Positions 1 through 5,960 of a DNA stretch of 6,292 nt are shown here, piece by piece; the stretch's first letter is position 1, and each line of letters starts with the position of its first letter. The translations under genes were made by a program, and so were the position numbers. Under the pieces are notes generated by a model. It had not been told where the DNA came from, did not search any database, and was given only the letters and a program-made list of their open reading frames with translations. Source of the stretch: Planctomycetaceae bacterium (lineage in GTDB: Bacteria > Planctomycetota > Planctomycetia > Pirellulales > Pirellulaceae); the NCBI GenBank assembly GCA_002685655.1, contig NYXM01000150.1, positions 1 to 6,292 on the forward strand, read 5' to 3'.

Positions 1-77
1 TCCTGACCAGGTAGTGAGTGCGAACTCGCGCTGATCGCGAGAACCACGAAGAGGCCTATTAGTTGATGATGACGCAT
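1..77 (-). CDS. N-terminal fragment of an exported protein (signal peptide only), continues beyond the left edge
   Basis: Reading the minus strand from an ATG at 77-75, 25 uninterrupted codons reach the window edge. The peptide starts MRHHQ, followed by a hydrophobic core LIGLFVVLAISAS and then a polar SHSLPGQ stretch. This is the layout of a Sec signal peptide: short basic/polar N-region, about 12 apolar residues, small residues suitable for signal peptidase I near residues 17-19. There is no Cys in the visible part, so no lipobox. A purine-rich ribosome binding site (GGAAGGA on the minus strand, 89-95) lies 11 bases before the ATG, which supports this start. Only the leader is in view, so the mature protein and its function cannot be told; it presumably acts in the envelope or outside the cell. 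The gene is divergent from the cysteine desulfurase. The call rests on a short stretch and could be chance, but signal-peptide character plus a Shine-Dalgarno site make it more likely than not. Confidence 0.6.
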   Translation of the reverse strand, partial: MRHHQLIGLFVVLAISASSHSLPGQ

Positions 78-88
78 GAGTTCTTTAT

Positions 89-95
89 TCCTTCC
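89..95 (-). promoter_or_regulatory. Ribosome binding site of the left-edge exported protein
   Basis: The minus strand reads GGAAGGA here, 11 bases before the ATG at 77. It matches the anti-Shine-Dalgarno core, with slightly long spacing, and is the main support for a gene start at 77. Confidence 0.5.
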
Positions 96-403
96 ACGAG
101 GAATTGAATTGTCAGCGCCGGAGCAGGTATCCTGGCTCGAGTTCATCCTTCGGCCGGCCTTCCCAGTTGCCGCAGCAACCAGTGGCGAATTCGGCCGTCG
201 TCACTCTTACAGTCGCGGGACGGCGGGAGGTTTACACTCCACTTCCCTGAATTCCGGTATTCACGAGCACAATAGCCTTTTGAACCTTGCGTTCCAGGTA
301 AGGGCTATACCGTTGGTATCGGTTATTTCGATAGAATCGATGATGATGGCCACGTGATTCCGGTTAGGGAGTCTAGGGTGTCAATCCGGCCTGAAGATCC
401 GTC

Positions 404-408
404 AGGAA
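404..408 (+). promoter_or_regulatory. Ribosome binding site deciding the desulfurase start
   Basis: AGGAA lies 8 bases before the ATG at 417 but only 2 bases before the in-frame ATG at 411. The spacing favours 417 as the real start. An in-frame GTG at 354 has no comparable site and would add residues unlike any part of the family. Confidence 0.5.
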
Positions 409-416
409 CGATGAAC

Positions 417-1556
417 ATGCAACAGATTTATCTCGACTACAACGCGACAACGCCGATTGCCCCCAGCGTTCAGGAGGCGATGTTGCCGTTTCTGTGCGAA
501 CACTACGGCAACCCTTCCAGCACTCACTCACTAGGACGAGCCGCCAATGCGGCCATTGAAGATGCGAGGGGACGAGTCGCCGCGATTCTGGGCGCCGACC
601 GCGACGAGATCGTGTTTACATCGGGTGGCACTGAAGCCAACAACCTGGCGCTACAGGGAATGCTGCTCCGCGACGTTCCGACCAAGACGGGCCATCTCGT
701 GACGACCGACATCGAGCATCCCGCGATCATCGAGCCCGCCAAGCAACTAGAGCGGCTGGGGATCGCTGTAACTTTTGTGAAAGCGAATTCGCAGGGAGTC
801 GTCGAGCCGGAGGCGATCGATGCGGCATTGCGGCCAGACACGCGACTGGTCAGTGTCATGCACGCAAACAATGAAACGGGAGTCATCCAGCCGATCCGAC
901 AGATCTCCGAAGTTTGCCATGCAAATAATGTTCTGGTTCACACCGATGCCGCACAAACGGTTGGAAAGATCCGCACCATGGTCGGCGAATTGGGCGTCGA
1001 TATGCTCTCCATTGCCGGCCACAAGATTTATGCGCCGAAAGGAGTCGGAGCTCTCTATGTCAATCGCTCGGTGCCCTTAGAGCCCGTGATCTATGGCGCG
1101 GGGCACGAACGTGGCCTGCGTCCGGGCACAGAGAACACACCCTACATCGTTGCTTTAGGCCAGGCTTCCTCGTTGGTCCGCAAGGCGTTGGACGAATCGG
1201 GCGACCGGATGGCAATGTTGCGAGATCGACTGCTAGCGCGACTGCGCGGAGAAATCGGACCACGGCTCGGCTTAAACGGACAAAAATCGGAACGGCTTCC
1301 GAACACGTTGAGCGTCAATTTCCCCAGCGTCGTGGGCGCGGATTTATTGGCGCGAATTCCCGAATTGTGCGCCTCGACAGGTTCCGCCTGTCATAGCGGC
1401 CTGACACGGGTCTCCCCCACGCTCGCCGCGATGGGCGTCACACCAGACATCGCGCAGGGAACGGTTCGGCTAAGCGTTGGTTGGTACACTTCAGAAGAAC
1501 AGATCGATAGGGCCGCGGAACTGCTGATCGGTGCCTGGGAGTCTCTGGTCAACTAA
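417..1556 (+). CDS. PLP-dependent cysteine desulfurase / selenocysteine lyase (class V aminotransferase, NifS/IscS superfamily)
   Basis: A 379-residue cytoplasmic enzyme expected to remove sulfur from L-cysteine as an enzyme-bound persulfide (giving alanine) for Fe-S clusters or thiolated cofactors. Numbered from the ATG at 417, it opens with IYLDYNATTP (residues 4-13) and has SGGTEANN (69-76) for PLP phosphate contacts, His101 in the IEHP motif (stacks on the PLP ring), ANNETG (150-155), HTDAAQ with Asp177, AGHK with Schiff-base Lys203, and RGLRPGTEN (232-240). The catalytic Cys is Cys325 in STGSACHSG. The ACHS loop, the following SPTLAAMGV and RLSVGWYT resemble selenocysteine lyases (as I recall human SCLY: ACHSD...SPVL...GV, RLSVGR.T) more than E. 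coli IscS (SACTSAS), so the substrate is open. No iscU, iscR, sufBCD or tRNA-thiolation gene is next to it, so its partner cannot be inferred. Length and motifs are complete. Database starts may be placed at 411 or 354; the Shine-Dalgarno spacing favours 417. Confidence 0.93.
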   Translation: MQQIYLDYNATTPIAPSVQEAMLPFLCEHYGNPSSTHSLGRAANAAIEDARGRVAAILGADRDEIVFTSGGTEANNLALQGMLLRDVPTKTGHLVTTDIEHPAIIEPAKQLERLGIAVTFVKANSQGVVEPEAIDAALRPDTRLVSVMHANNETGVIQPIRQISEVCHANNVLVHTDAAQTVGKIRTMVGELGVDMLSIAGHKIYAPKGVGALYVNRSVPLEPVIYGAGHERGLRPGTENTPYIVALGQASSLVRKALDESGDRMAMLRDRLLARLRGEIGPRLGLNGQKSERLPNTLSVNFPSVVGADLLARIPELCASTGSACHSGLTRVSPTLAAMGVTPDIAQGTVRLSVGWYTSEEQIDRAAELLIGAWESLVN

Positions 1557-1567
1557 ACAACAGGCTG

Positions 1568-2725
1568 CTAGACGCGTTCAAAGACCGTGGCGATACCCTG
1601 CCCGACGCCGATACACATCGTGGCCAACCCCAAAGTCGCATCACGATCGACCATCGCTTGAATCAACGTCGTCGCGATCCGGGCGCCACTGGCCCCCAAC
1701 GGGTGGCCAATGGCGATGGCGCCGCCCCGTACATTGACTTTTCCTTCGTCCAGCTTCAGCATTCGAATGCAGGCGATCGCCTGTGCGGCAAATGCTTCGT
1801 TCAATTCGATCAGATCGATGTCGGCAAGTTCGACACCTGCACGGGCCAGCGCCTTCTTGGTGGCAGGAACCGGGCCGGTTCCCATCACCGACGGTTCTAC
1901 TCCGGCGATGGCCGTTGTGCGGATGCGGACCAGCGGCTTCAAGCCCAGTGATTTGGCTTTCTCTGCAGACATCACAAGCATCGCGGCGGCACCGTCATTG
2001 AGTGGCGAACTGTTGCCCGCCGTTACGGACCCCGTGCCAGGCATAAAGGCGGGAGCGAGCGCGGCCAAGGCTTCGAGCGTCGAATCGGTGCGGACACATT
2101 GGTCGGTTTTCATCAGCCTGCGCTGACCGTCTTCGTCATGGCCAAACACGGGCACAATCTCGCGATCGAATTCGCCGTTGGCGTGGGCGGCCGCGGCCTT
2201 CTGATGGCTTCGCAAGGCAAACATGTCCTGGTCTTCGCGCGAAATGTCGGTGGTCTGCGCCAGGAATTCGGCCGTCACACCCATCATCAGCGCACCTTTG
2301 CTGGTACGGTGGAACAGCTTGGGATTGAGGTCTAAACCGTGATCCATTGGCACGTGGCTCATATGCTCGAGTCCACCGGCAACTTGCACATCCTCGCTGG
2401 CCGCCGCGATCGCGTGTGCCGCTTGGTTGACGGCCTGAAGGCTGCTACCACAGAGACGGTTGATGGTGGCCCCGCCTGACTCAACCGGCAATCCGGCCAT
2501 CAACCCGATGGTCCTTGCCACGTTCAGTCCTTGCTCCATCGTCTGCTGCGTGTTACCCATCAAAATGTCTTCGATGACCGACGAGTCGATCCCCGTTCGC
2601 TCGACCAACGCTTTGACGCAGGTCACTGCCAGATCGTCGCTTCGGACATGACGAAACCAGCCCCGATCTTTGTGAGCGTGACCGATCGGGGTTCGTAGAC
2701 AATCAACTACAACAGCGCTGTTCAT
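1568..2725 (-). CDS. fadA: Acetyl-CoA acyltransferase (3-ketoacyl-CoA thiolase), beta subunit of the fatty-acid oxidation complex
   Basis: A 385-residue thiolase that cleaves 3-ketoacyl-CoA with CoA into acetyl-CoA and an acyl-CoA shortened by two carbons, the last step of beta-oxidation. Visible motifs: NRLCGSS with nucleophilic Cys92, [11 protein letters not shown] (117-127), NEAFAAQ (309-315), [16 protein letters not shown] with His341, and [15 protein letters not shown] at the C-terminus with the second catalytic Cys371. The final residues [17 protein letters not shown] closely match E. coli FadA as I remember it, and the length is almost the same (387 there), so FadA rather than a biosynthetic acetoacetyl-CoA thiolase is favoured. 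The start at 2725 has GGAG seven bases upstream and gives the normal family N-terminus. The frame is open back to a GTG at 2812 that overlaps the fadB stop, but those 29 residues look unlike thiolase. It lies 83 bases downstream of fadB, the same order as E. coli fadBA, so the two are probably co-transcribed. Confidence 0.95.
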   Translation of the reverse strand: MNSAVVVDCLRTPIGHAHKDRGWFRHVRSDDLAVTCVKALVERTGIDSSVIEDILMGNTQQTMEQGLNVARTIGLMAGLPVESGGATINRLCGSSLQAVNQAAHAIAAASEDVQVAGGLEHMSHVPMDHGLDLNPKLFHRTSKGALMMGVTAEFLAQTTDISREDQDMFALRSHQKAAAAHANGEFDREIVPVFGHDEDGQRRLMKTDQCVRTDSTLEALAALAPAFMPGTGSVTAGNSSPLNDGAAAMLVMSAEKAKSLGLKPLVRIRTTAIAGVEPSVMGTGPVPATKKALARAGVELADIDLIELNEAFAAQAIACIRMLKLDEGKVNVRGGAIAIGHPLGASGARIATTLIQAMVDRDATLGLATMCIGVGQGIATVFERV

Positions 2726-2808
2726 AATCTTGCTCCGCGTCGATCCGGTTTTCGGCAAGCAGGTCGCCGAGCGTTCACCCGGATTGGTTAGCTGTCCTGC
2801 CGCTCTGT
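2726..2808 (-). other. Spacer between fadB and fadA, with the fadA ribosome binding site
   Basis: On the minus strand GGAG (2733-2736) sits seven bases before the fadA ATG and fixes that start. A short inverted repeat, TCGGC (2752-2756) and GCCGA (2766-2770) around a 9-base loop, lies just upstream. It is too weak to call a terminator and has no T-run. The spacer is therefore read as an untranslated linker in one transcript. The fadA reading frame is open through the whole spacer up to the GTG at 2812. Confidence 0.5.
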
Positions 2809-4962
2809 TCACTCGGGGTAGAAGGTCTTACCAGATTGGGCCATCTCCAGTAGTGTTTGTGTCGGCTGCATACGAACGCCGACACTCTCGAGGGGCTTAA
2901 GCTTTTCGACCAGCGCCACGGCACCCACGTGATCGGCCCAAAACATCAGCCCGCCTTTGAATGGCGGAAAGCCCAGTCCGAAAATCAAACCCAGATCGAT
3001 GTCGCGGGGATCTCGCACAATGTTGTCTTCCAGTGCACGTGTGGCTTCGAGCAGCATCGGCATGAAAAGACGATCGGTCAGCTCATCACGCGCGAAGGCT
3101 CGATCACTGGCGATGTACTCCGACAGAAATGCGTCCAGCCCGGGGTCGGGTGCGGCACGCTTTCGCTTGTTCTTGTAGCTGAAGAACCCCAGTCCACTTT
3201 TCTTCCCAAGTCTGCCCGCCTTCACCATTGCCGGCAGAATGGGTGACGAAACGATACGTTCGGGAAACGCGTCGGACATCGTCTGGCCCGCAAACGTGGC
3301 AGTGTCAATGCCAACCAAATCATACAATTCGATTGGCCCCATCGGCATACCAAATGCTTTGGCGGCGCGATCAATATCCTTGATCCTGGCACCTTCGGAC
3401 AACAAGGCGAGCGCTTCGCTCATGTAAGGAAACAACAGGCGATTCACCAGAAATCCCGGTCCGTCATTCAGCACGATCGGCATCTTGCCGATTCGTTTTG
3501 TGTACGCAACGGCCGTCGTCACAGTCTCGTCGCTGGTCTTTTCGCCTCGGATAATCTCAACCAGCTTCATGCGGCGAACGGGATTGAAGAAGTGAATTCC
3601 GCAGAACCGTTCCGGGTGTCTCACATTCTCCGCCATGGTTGTGATTGGAATCGTGGACGTGTTTGAAGCCAAGATCGCGGTATCGCGCAAGTGCGGCTCG
3701 ATCCGTGCAAAGACTTGCCGTTTGACGTCGAGATTCTCCACGACGGCCTCGATGAAGACGTCACAGTCGGCAAATTCCTGGTCGACCATACAGAGATCCA
3801 GTGACGGCGCAAGTTCAGCCACGCGATGACCGTCAGGTCCTTTGAGTTCTCGATCATACGCCGCCTCCTCCAGGATCGACTGCGCGCTTTCTCGCAGTGT
3901 CTCTTTCGAGGCGTCGTCAATCACGACGGAGACTCCGCGTCGAATATTTGCGGCGGCGATCCCCGCCCCCATGATTCCCGCGCCGACAACACCCACGCTA
4001 CTGACCGTGGCCGGCTTGAGGCCAGCGTCGCTAAGGCTGTCGACGCCACTGTCCTTCTTGTTACGATCGGTCAGGAAAAAGACGTTCAACAATGATGCGT
4101 TCACCGAGGAACCGAATAACTGCGCCATGCCTTCGGCTTCCATTTGGCAGGCGGTTTCAACATCCGTCGACGCCGCCTCCAGCATGACTTCCAACGCAGC
4201 TTCGGGGGCTGGATATTGGCCCTTGGTCTGCCCTCGAATCACGGCTGACGCTGTGGCTCCCAGAAAACCGAGCTCCGTTTCCGAAATGGGCAAAGGCCGT
4301 GACCAGCACTGGCGATCCTGTTTGTAGTCGCCGCTGGTCTGTTCGTGACGAATCATGGCGATCGCCGCGGGAATCAACTGGTCCGGCGCAACGACGTCGG
4401 AGACGAGGTTCATCAATCGTGCAGTCTTGGCGTTGACTGATTCGCCGCCAGTGATCATCTCGACAGCATTACCCAGTCCCGTAATGCGAGGTGCTCGCGC
4501 CGTTCCTCCCCAGCCAGGGAACAAGCCCAATTTGACTTCCGGAAAACCAAACTCCGTCTTGGGCCCGCTGCTCATCAAACGCCGGTCGCACCAAATCGCC
4601 AGTTCTGCGCCGCCACCCACACAAATCCCGTCAATCGCGGCAATCGTGACGAAGTTACTTTTCGCCAAACGGCCAAATAGCGTCTGGCCTCGGCGACACA
4701 TTTGCACGATCTGATCTTTTTCGACGTCGAGCGATGCGACGAACTCCCGCAAATCGGCACCGGCGATGAACATTCCCGGCTTGCCCGAACAGATGATCAA
4801 ACCAGCGATGTCATCGCGCCCATCCAAGGCATCAAGATGCATGGAGAGCTCTTCGAGCACCGAGGTTGAGAGCACATTGGCGCCCTTGTCAGGAGTGTCA
4901 AACGTCAACAGAGCAACGTCTGGTTCGGGCATCGAGAGTGTTAGCGTTTGAGCGCCGGGCAT
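2809..4962 (-). CDS. fadB: Fatty-acid oxidation complex alpha subunit: enoyl-CoA hydratase / 3-hydroxyacyl-CoA dehydrogenase
   Basis: A 717-residue bifunctional enzyme that hydrates trans-2-enoyl-CoA and then oxidises L-3-hydroxyacyl-CoA with NAD, passing the product to FadA. The crotonase domain (about 10-200) shows the oxyanion-hole stretch [10 protein letters not shown] (65-74), GGGAE with catalytic Glu120, and FPEVKLG with Glu142. A Rossmann NAD-binding domain (about 321-500) starts [14 protein letters not shown] and contains EAVVEN (405-410), SNTSTIPI (433-440) and GIHFFNP with catalytic His457 and its partner Glu469. Two C-terminal 3HCDH domains follow (about 502-595 and 625-710), with NDGPGF (499-504), [12 protein letters not shown] and [10 protein letters not shown] (662-671). 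Motifs such as [13 protein letters not shown] are very close to E. coli FadB (729 residues there), and all key residues are present. The ATG at 4962 has AAGGA ten bases upstream. It is the first gene of the fadBA unit; partners are FadA (alpha2beta2 complex in known cases) and an acyl-CoA dehydrogenase not in this window. Confidence 0.95.
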   Translation of the reverse strand: MPGAQTLTLSMPEPDVALLTFDTPDKGANVLSTSVLEELSMHLDALDGRDDIAGLIICSGKPGMFIAGADLREFVASLDVEKDQIVQMCRRGQTLFGRLAKSNFVTIAAIDGICVGGGAELAIWCDRRLMSSGPKTEFGFPEVKLGLFPGWGGTARAPRITGLGNAVEMITGGESVNAKTARLMNLVSDVVAPDQLIPAAIAMIRHEQTSGDYKQDRQCWSRPLPISETELGFLGATASAVIRGQTKGQYPAPEAALEVMLEAASTDVETACQMEAEGMAQLFGSSVNASLLNVFFLTDRNKKDSGVDSLSDAGLKPATVSSVGVVGAGIMGAGIAAANIRRGVSVVIDDASKETLRESAQSILEEAAYDRELKGPDGHRVAELAPSLDLCMVDQEFADCDVFIEAVVENLDVKRQVFARIEPHLRDTAILASNTSTIPITTMAENVRHPERFCGIHFFNPVRRMKLVEIIRGEKTSDETVTTAVAYTKRIGKMPIVLNDGPGFLVNRLLFPYMSEALALLSEGARIKDIDRAAKAFGMPMGPIELYDLVGIDTATFAGQTMSDAFPERIVSSPILPAMVKAGRLGKKSGLGFFSYKNKRKRAAPDPGLDAFLSEYIASDRAFARDELTDRLFMPMLLEATRALEDNIVRDPRDIDLGLIFGLGFPPFKGGLMFWADHVGAVALVEKLKPLESVGVRMQPTQTLLEMAQSGKTFYPE

Positions 4963-4972
4963 GAGTTGGCTA

Positions 4973-4977
4973 TCCTT
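4973..4977 (-). promoter_or_regulatory. Ribosome binding site of fadB
   Basis: The minus strand reads AAGGA, ten bases before the ATG at 4962. This supports the full-length start over the internal ATG at 4932, which would remove the first ten residues. Confidence 0.5.
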
Positions 4978-5008
4978 GTTGTCGCGTCATCCGTGTCGTG
5001 ACCGGTGG

Positions 5009-5022
5009 GCCGATCGATCGGC
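5009..5022. promoter_or_regulatory. 14-bp perfect palindrome upstream of fadB, candidate operator or leader hairpin
   Basis: GCCGATCGATCGGC equals its own reverse complement. It lies 47-60 bases upstream of the fadB ATG, where a repressor site or a 5' leader structure would be expected. Beta-oxidation operons are commonly controlled by acyl-CoA-responsive regulators (TetR-type or GntR-type FadR) that bind palindromes; linking this site to such a regulator is inference. The core is made of GATC/CGATCG words, which also occur elsewhere in the window, so chance is possible. Confidence 0.35.
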
Positions 5023-5091
5023 GGCCGAGTAAGCAAAAGCTCCACCAAGCAAGAAAATGCTAACTTTCTTTGACGTAGAGGAAAACCCCAA

Positions 5092-5207
5092 CTGCAATTG
5101 CAGCGGAGTCGCCAGGAGGTTGGAGGCTCCTAACGAGGCAGCGCCTCGAACCAATCCGAGCTACCGCTCGGTCCCGTTAACCCGCTCCCCGACCAACCTG
5201 CAGTCGG
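5092..5207. other. Cluster of five consecutive short inverted repeats, candidate structured RNA or regulatory region
   Basis: In order: a perfect 12-bp palindrome CTGCAATTGCAG (5092-5103); AGGAG/CTCCT around an 8-base loop (5114-5131); CGAGGC/GCCTCG around a 3-base loop (5134-5148); CCGAGC/GCTCGG around a 4-base loop (5156-5171); CCGAC/GTCGG around a 9-base loop (5189-5207). The stems are perfect and do not overlap. No T-run follows any of them on either strand, so they are not ordinary intrinsic terminators. They lie between divergent genes and could fold in the leader of either transcript or in a small RNA. I match them to no known riboswitch. Confidence 0.35.
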
Positions 5208-5219
5208 TGCCCGTCGCTA

Positions 5220-5256
5220 AAACTTGACTCAAATACGACAAGTTTCCGACCATAAT
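5220..5256 (+). promoter_or_regulatory. Possible promoter with overlapping inverted repeat upstream of the DUF4430 gene
   Basis: AAACTTG (5220-5226) and CAAGTTT (5239-5245) form a perfect 7-bp inverted repeat around 12 bases. It overlaps TTGACT (5224-5229), a good -35 match, and lies just before CATAAT (5251-5256), a five-of-six -10 match. The boxes are 21 bases apart, longer than the usual 16-18, so the pair is doubtful unless an activator helps. The arrangement would suit an operator over the promoter; this is inference. Confidence 0.25.
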
Positions 5257-5275
5257 GAGACTAACGCAAGAAAAC

Positions 5276-5300
5276 GACGGCAAATCGCCTTGTTGCCGTC
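5276..5300 (+). promoter_or_regulatory. Leader hairpin upstream of the DUF4430 gene
   Basis: GACGGCAA (5276-5283) and TTGCCGTC (5293-5300) are a perfect 8-bp inverted repeat with a 9-base loop, the longest stem in the window. It ends 21 bases before the Shine-Dalgarno site and would be in the 5' untranslated leader if transcription starts near 5263. No T-run follows, so it is not a simple attenuator; mRNA stability or translation control is possible. Confidence 0.4.
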
Positions 5301-5321
5301 CGCCAGATTGAAGACCATCCT

Positions 5322-5326
5322 GGAGG
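5322..5326 (+). promoter_or_regulatory. Strong ribosome binding site fixing a GTG start
   Basis: GGAGG lies eight bases before the GTG at 5335. This, with the signal peptide that begins exactly there, rules out the longer in-frame TTG start at 5224. Confidence 0.7.
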
Positions 5327-5334
5327 ATCTCACC

Positions 5335-5787
5335 GTGAAGAAGTTTCCGTCGGTAGTGGCGTTCGGCCTTGTTGCGGTTGTCTTGCTGTGGGCCACCTTG
5401 ATGCATCCCGTGTTGTCCGCGGAGTCGCCTCAAGCTGACACAAAGAAACAAACTGCCGAAAAGAAGAGTGTCCGAAGAAACACCGTGCAGGTGATCATTG
5501 ACTACGGTGACGGGGTGAAGAAGCACTTTCATCAAATCAAGTGGAAAGACAAGATGACCGTCCAAGACGTGACCGTGGCAGCGTCAAAGCACCCGCGCGG
5601 CATTCAGATCAAGCAACGTGGCAAGAAGGCGACGGCTTTCCTCTCACAGATCGACGATCTCGCAAACAACCCGCGCGGTCGGAGTTGGATCTATCGCGTC
5701 AACGGAAAGCAGGCAGACCGAAGTTTTGGTATCTGCCTCGTACAGACGGGCGACATTGTCACATGGTCGTACCAAACCTATCCGTAA
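5335..5787 (+). CDS. Small exported protein with a DUF4430-like (transcobalamin C-terminal-like) domain
   Basis: A 150-residue protein starting at GTG with a strong Shine-Dalgarno site. Residues 1-29 form a Sec signal peptide: MKKF, an apolar core VVAFGLVAVVLLWATLM, then HPVLSA with likely cleavage after Ala29; an uncleaved membrane anchor is the alternative. A lysine-rich linker (about 30-50) follows, then a compact domain (51-150) that begins VQVIIDYGDG and ends with SWIYRVNG (117-124), SFGICLV, TGDIVTWSY (138-146). This W-x-Y-x-V-N-G ... GD-x-V-x-W pattern is the signature I associate with DUF4430 / transcobalamin-like C-terminal domains (beta-grasp-like, SLBB-related). The family is linked to extracytoplasmic ligand or surface binding, but no reaction is known and no catalytic residues are evident. 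The mature protein is basic and has one cysteine (Cys134). It is a single-gene unit with its own leader hairpin, convergent with the next gene. The family assignment is from motif memory, not a search. Confidence 0.75.
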   Translation: MKKFPSVVAFGLVAVVLLWATLMHPVLSAESPQADTKKQTAEKKSVRRNTVQVIIDYGDGVKKHFHQIKWKDKMTVQDVTVAASKHPRGIQIKQRGKKATAFLSQIDDLANNPRGRSWIYRVNGKQADRSFGICLVQTGDIVTWSYQTYP

Positions 5788-5960
5788 GAGTCCTGGGCCA
5801 CACGATGCCTTTGGTCGCCAAAACCGTGACGGCACGTGCCCACCAGAAACTGCCTGTTTCGATGAGCCCAAAAGCCCGGCGATGGGCCCGATAGTCCATT
5901 GGTAATGTGACGCCGGCGCAGAGACGCTGCACGTGCGAAGAAAACCGGTCGCACCTTGCG
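5788..5960. other. Convergent intergenic region with weak hairpins, no clear terminator
   Basis: A 173-base gap between the ends of the DUF4430 gene and the right-edge gene. It contains a 5-bp inverted repeat TTTGG/CCAAA (5810-5822), a perfect 10-bp palindrome GGCACGTGCC (5831-5840), and a 6-bp inverted repeat GTGCGA/TCGCAC with a 10-base loop (5933-5954) that begins seven bases past the stop of the minus-strand gene. None has a proper T-run, so the last may help end or protect the minus-strand transcript but is not a classical intrinsic terminator. No gene is seen here. Confidence 0.5.

Larger units (their letters stand above)
78..416. other. Divergent intergenic region, no gene recognised
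   Basis: This stretch separates the left-edge exported gene (minus) from the desulfurase (plus) and must hold promoters for both. A 93-codon plus-strand reading frame at 76-357 has no ribosome binding site and no recognisable protein character, so I treat it as chance. Visible small symmetries are an imperfect palindrome GAATTCCGGTATTC at 249-262 and an inverted repeat TCGAT-AGA-ATCGA at 328-340. A TTGAAC at 280-285 and a TATACC at 306-311 resemble -35 and -10 boxes but are 20 bases apart, too far for a confident sigma-70 promoter. No terminator, RNA gene or mobile-element end is seen. Confidence 0.5.
4963..5334. other. Divergent intergenic region between fadB and the DUF4430 gene
   Basis: A 372-base region without a convincing gene; a 134-codon minus-strand frame crossing 5161-5565 is a shadow of the DUF4430 gene. 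It should carry promoters in both directions. It holds unusually many short inverted repeats: a 14-bp palindrome near fadB (5009-5022), five consecutive symmetries (5092-5207), an inverted repeat with a possible promoter (5220-5256) and a leader hairpin (5276-5300). The remainder is unremarkable, with an AT-richer patch at about 5033-5090 that could hold the fadB promoter, although no clear -35/-10 pair is seen there on the minus strand. Confidence 0.6.

Noticed and set aside
25..41. CTCGCG/CGCGAG inverted repeat resembling a terminator stem
   Set aside because: There is no T-run on either side, and it falls inside the signal-peptide codons of the minus-strand gene, where alternating Ala, Ser and Leu codons explain it.
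76..357. 93-codon plus-strand reading frame ahead of the desulfurase, overlapping its longest frame as GTGA
   Set aside because: There is no ribosome binding site before the ATG and no recognisable domain or signal peptide. The GTG it overlaps is not the favoured desulfurase start. It also begins inside the better supported divergent signal-peptide gene.
5126..5207. Minus-strand sequence with tRNA-like pieces (GAGCGGTAGCTC, GGTTCGAGGC)
   Set aside because: The pieces are in roughly D-arm and T-arm style, but there is no anticodon arm between them, no 7-bp acceptor stem and wrong spacing, so it is not a tRNA. It was kept only as part of the inverted-repeat cluster.
5224..5334. 37-residue N-terminal extension of the DUF4430 protein from a TTG
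   Set aside because: It would place a charged stretch before the signal peptide and has no ribosome binding site, while the GTG at 5335 has GGAGG at ideal distance.
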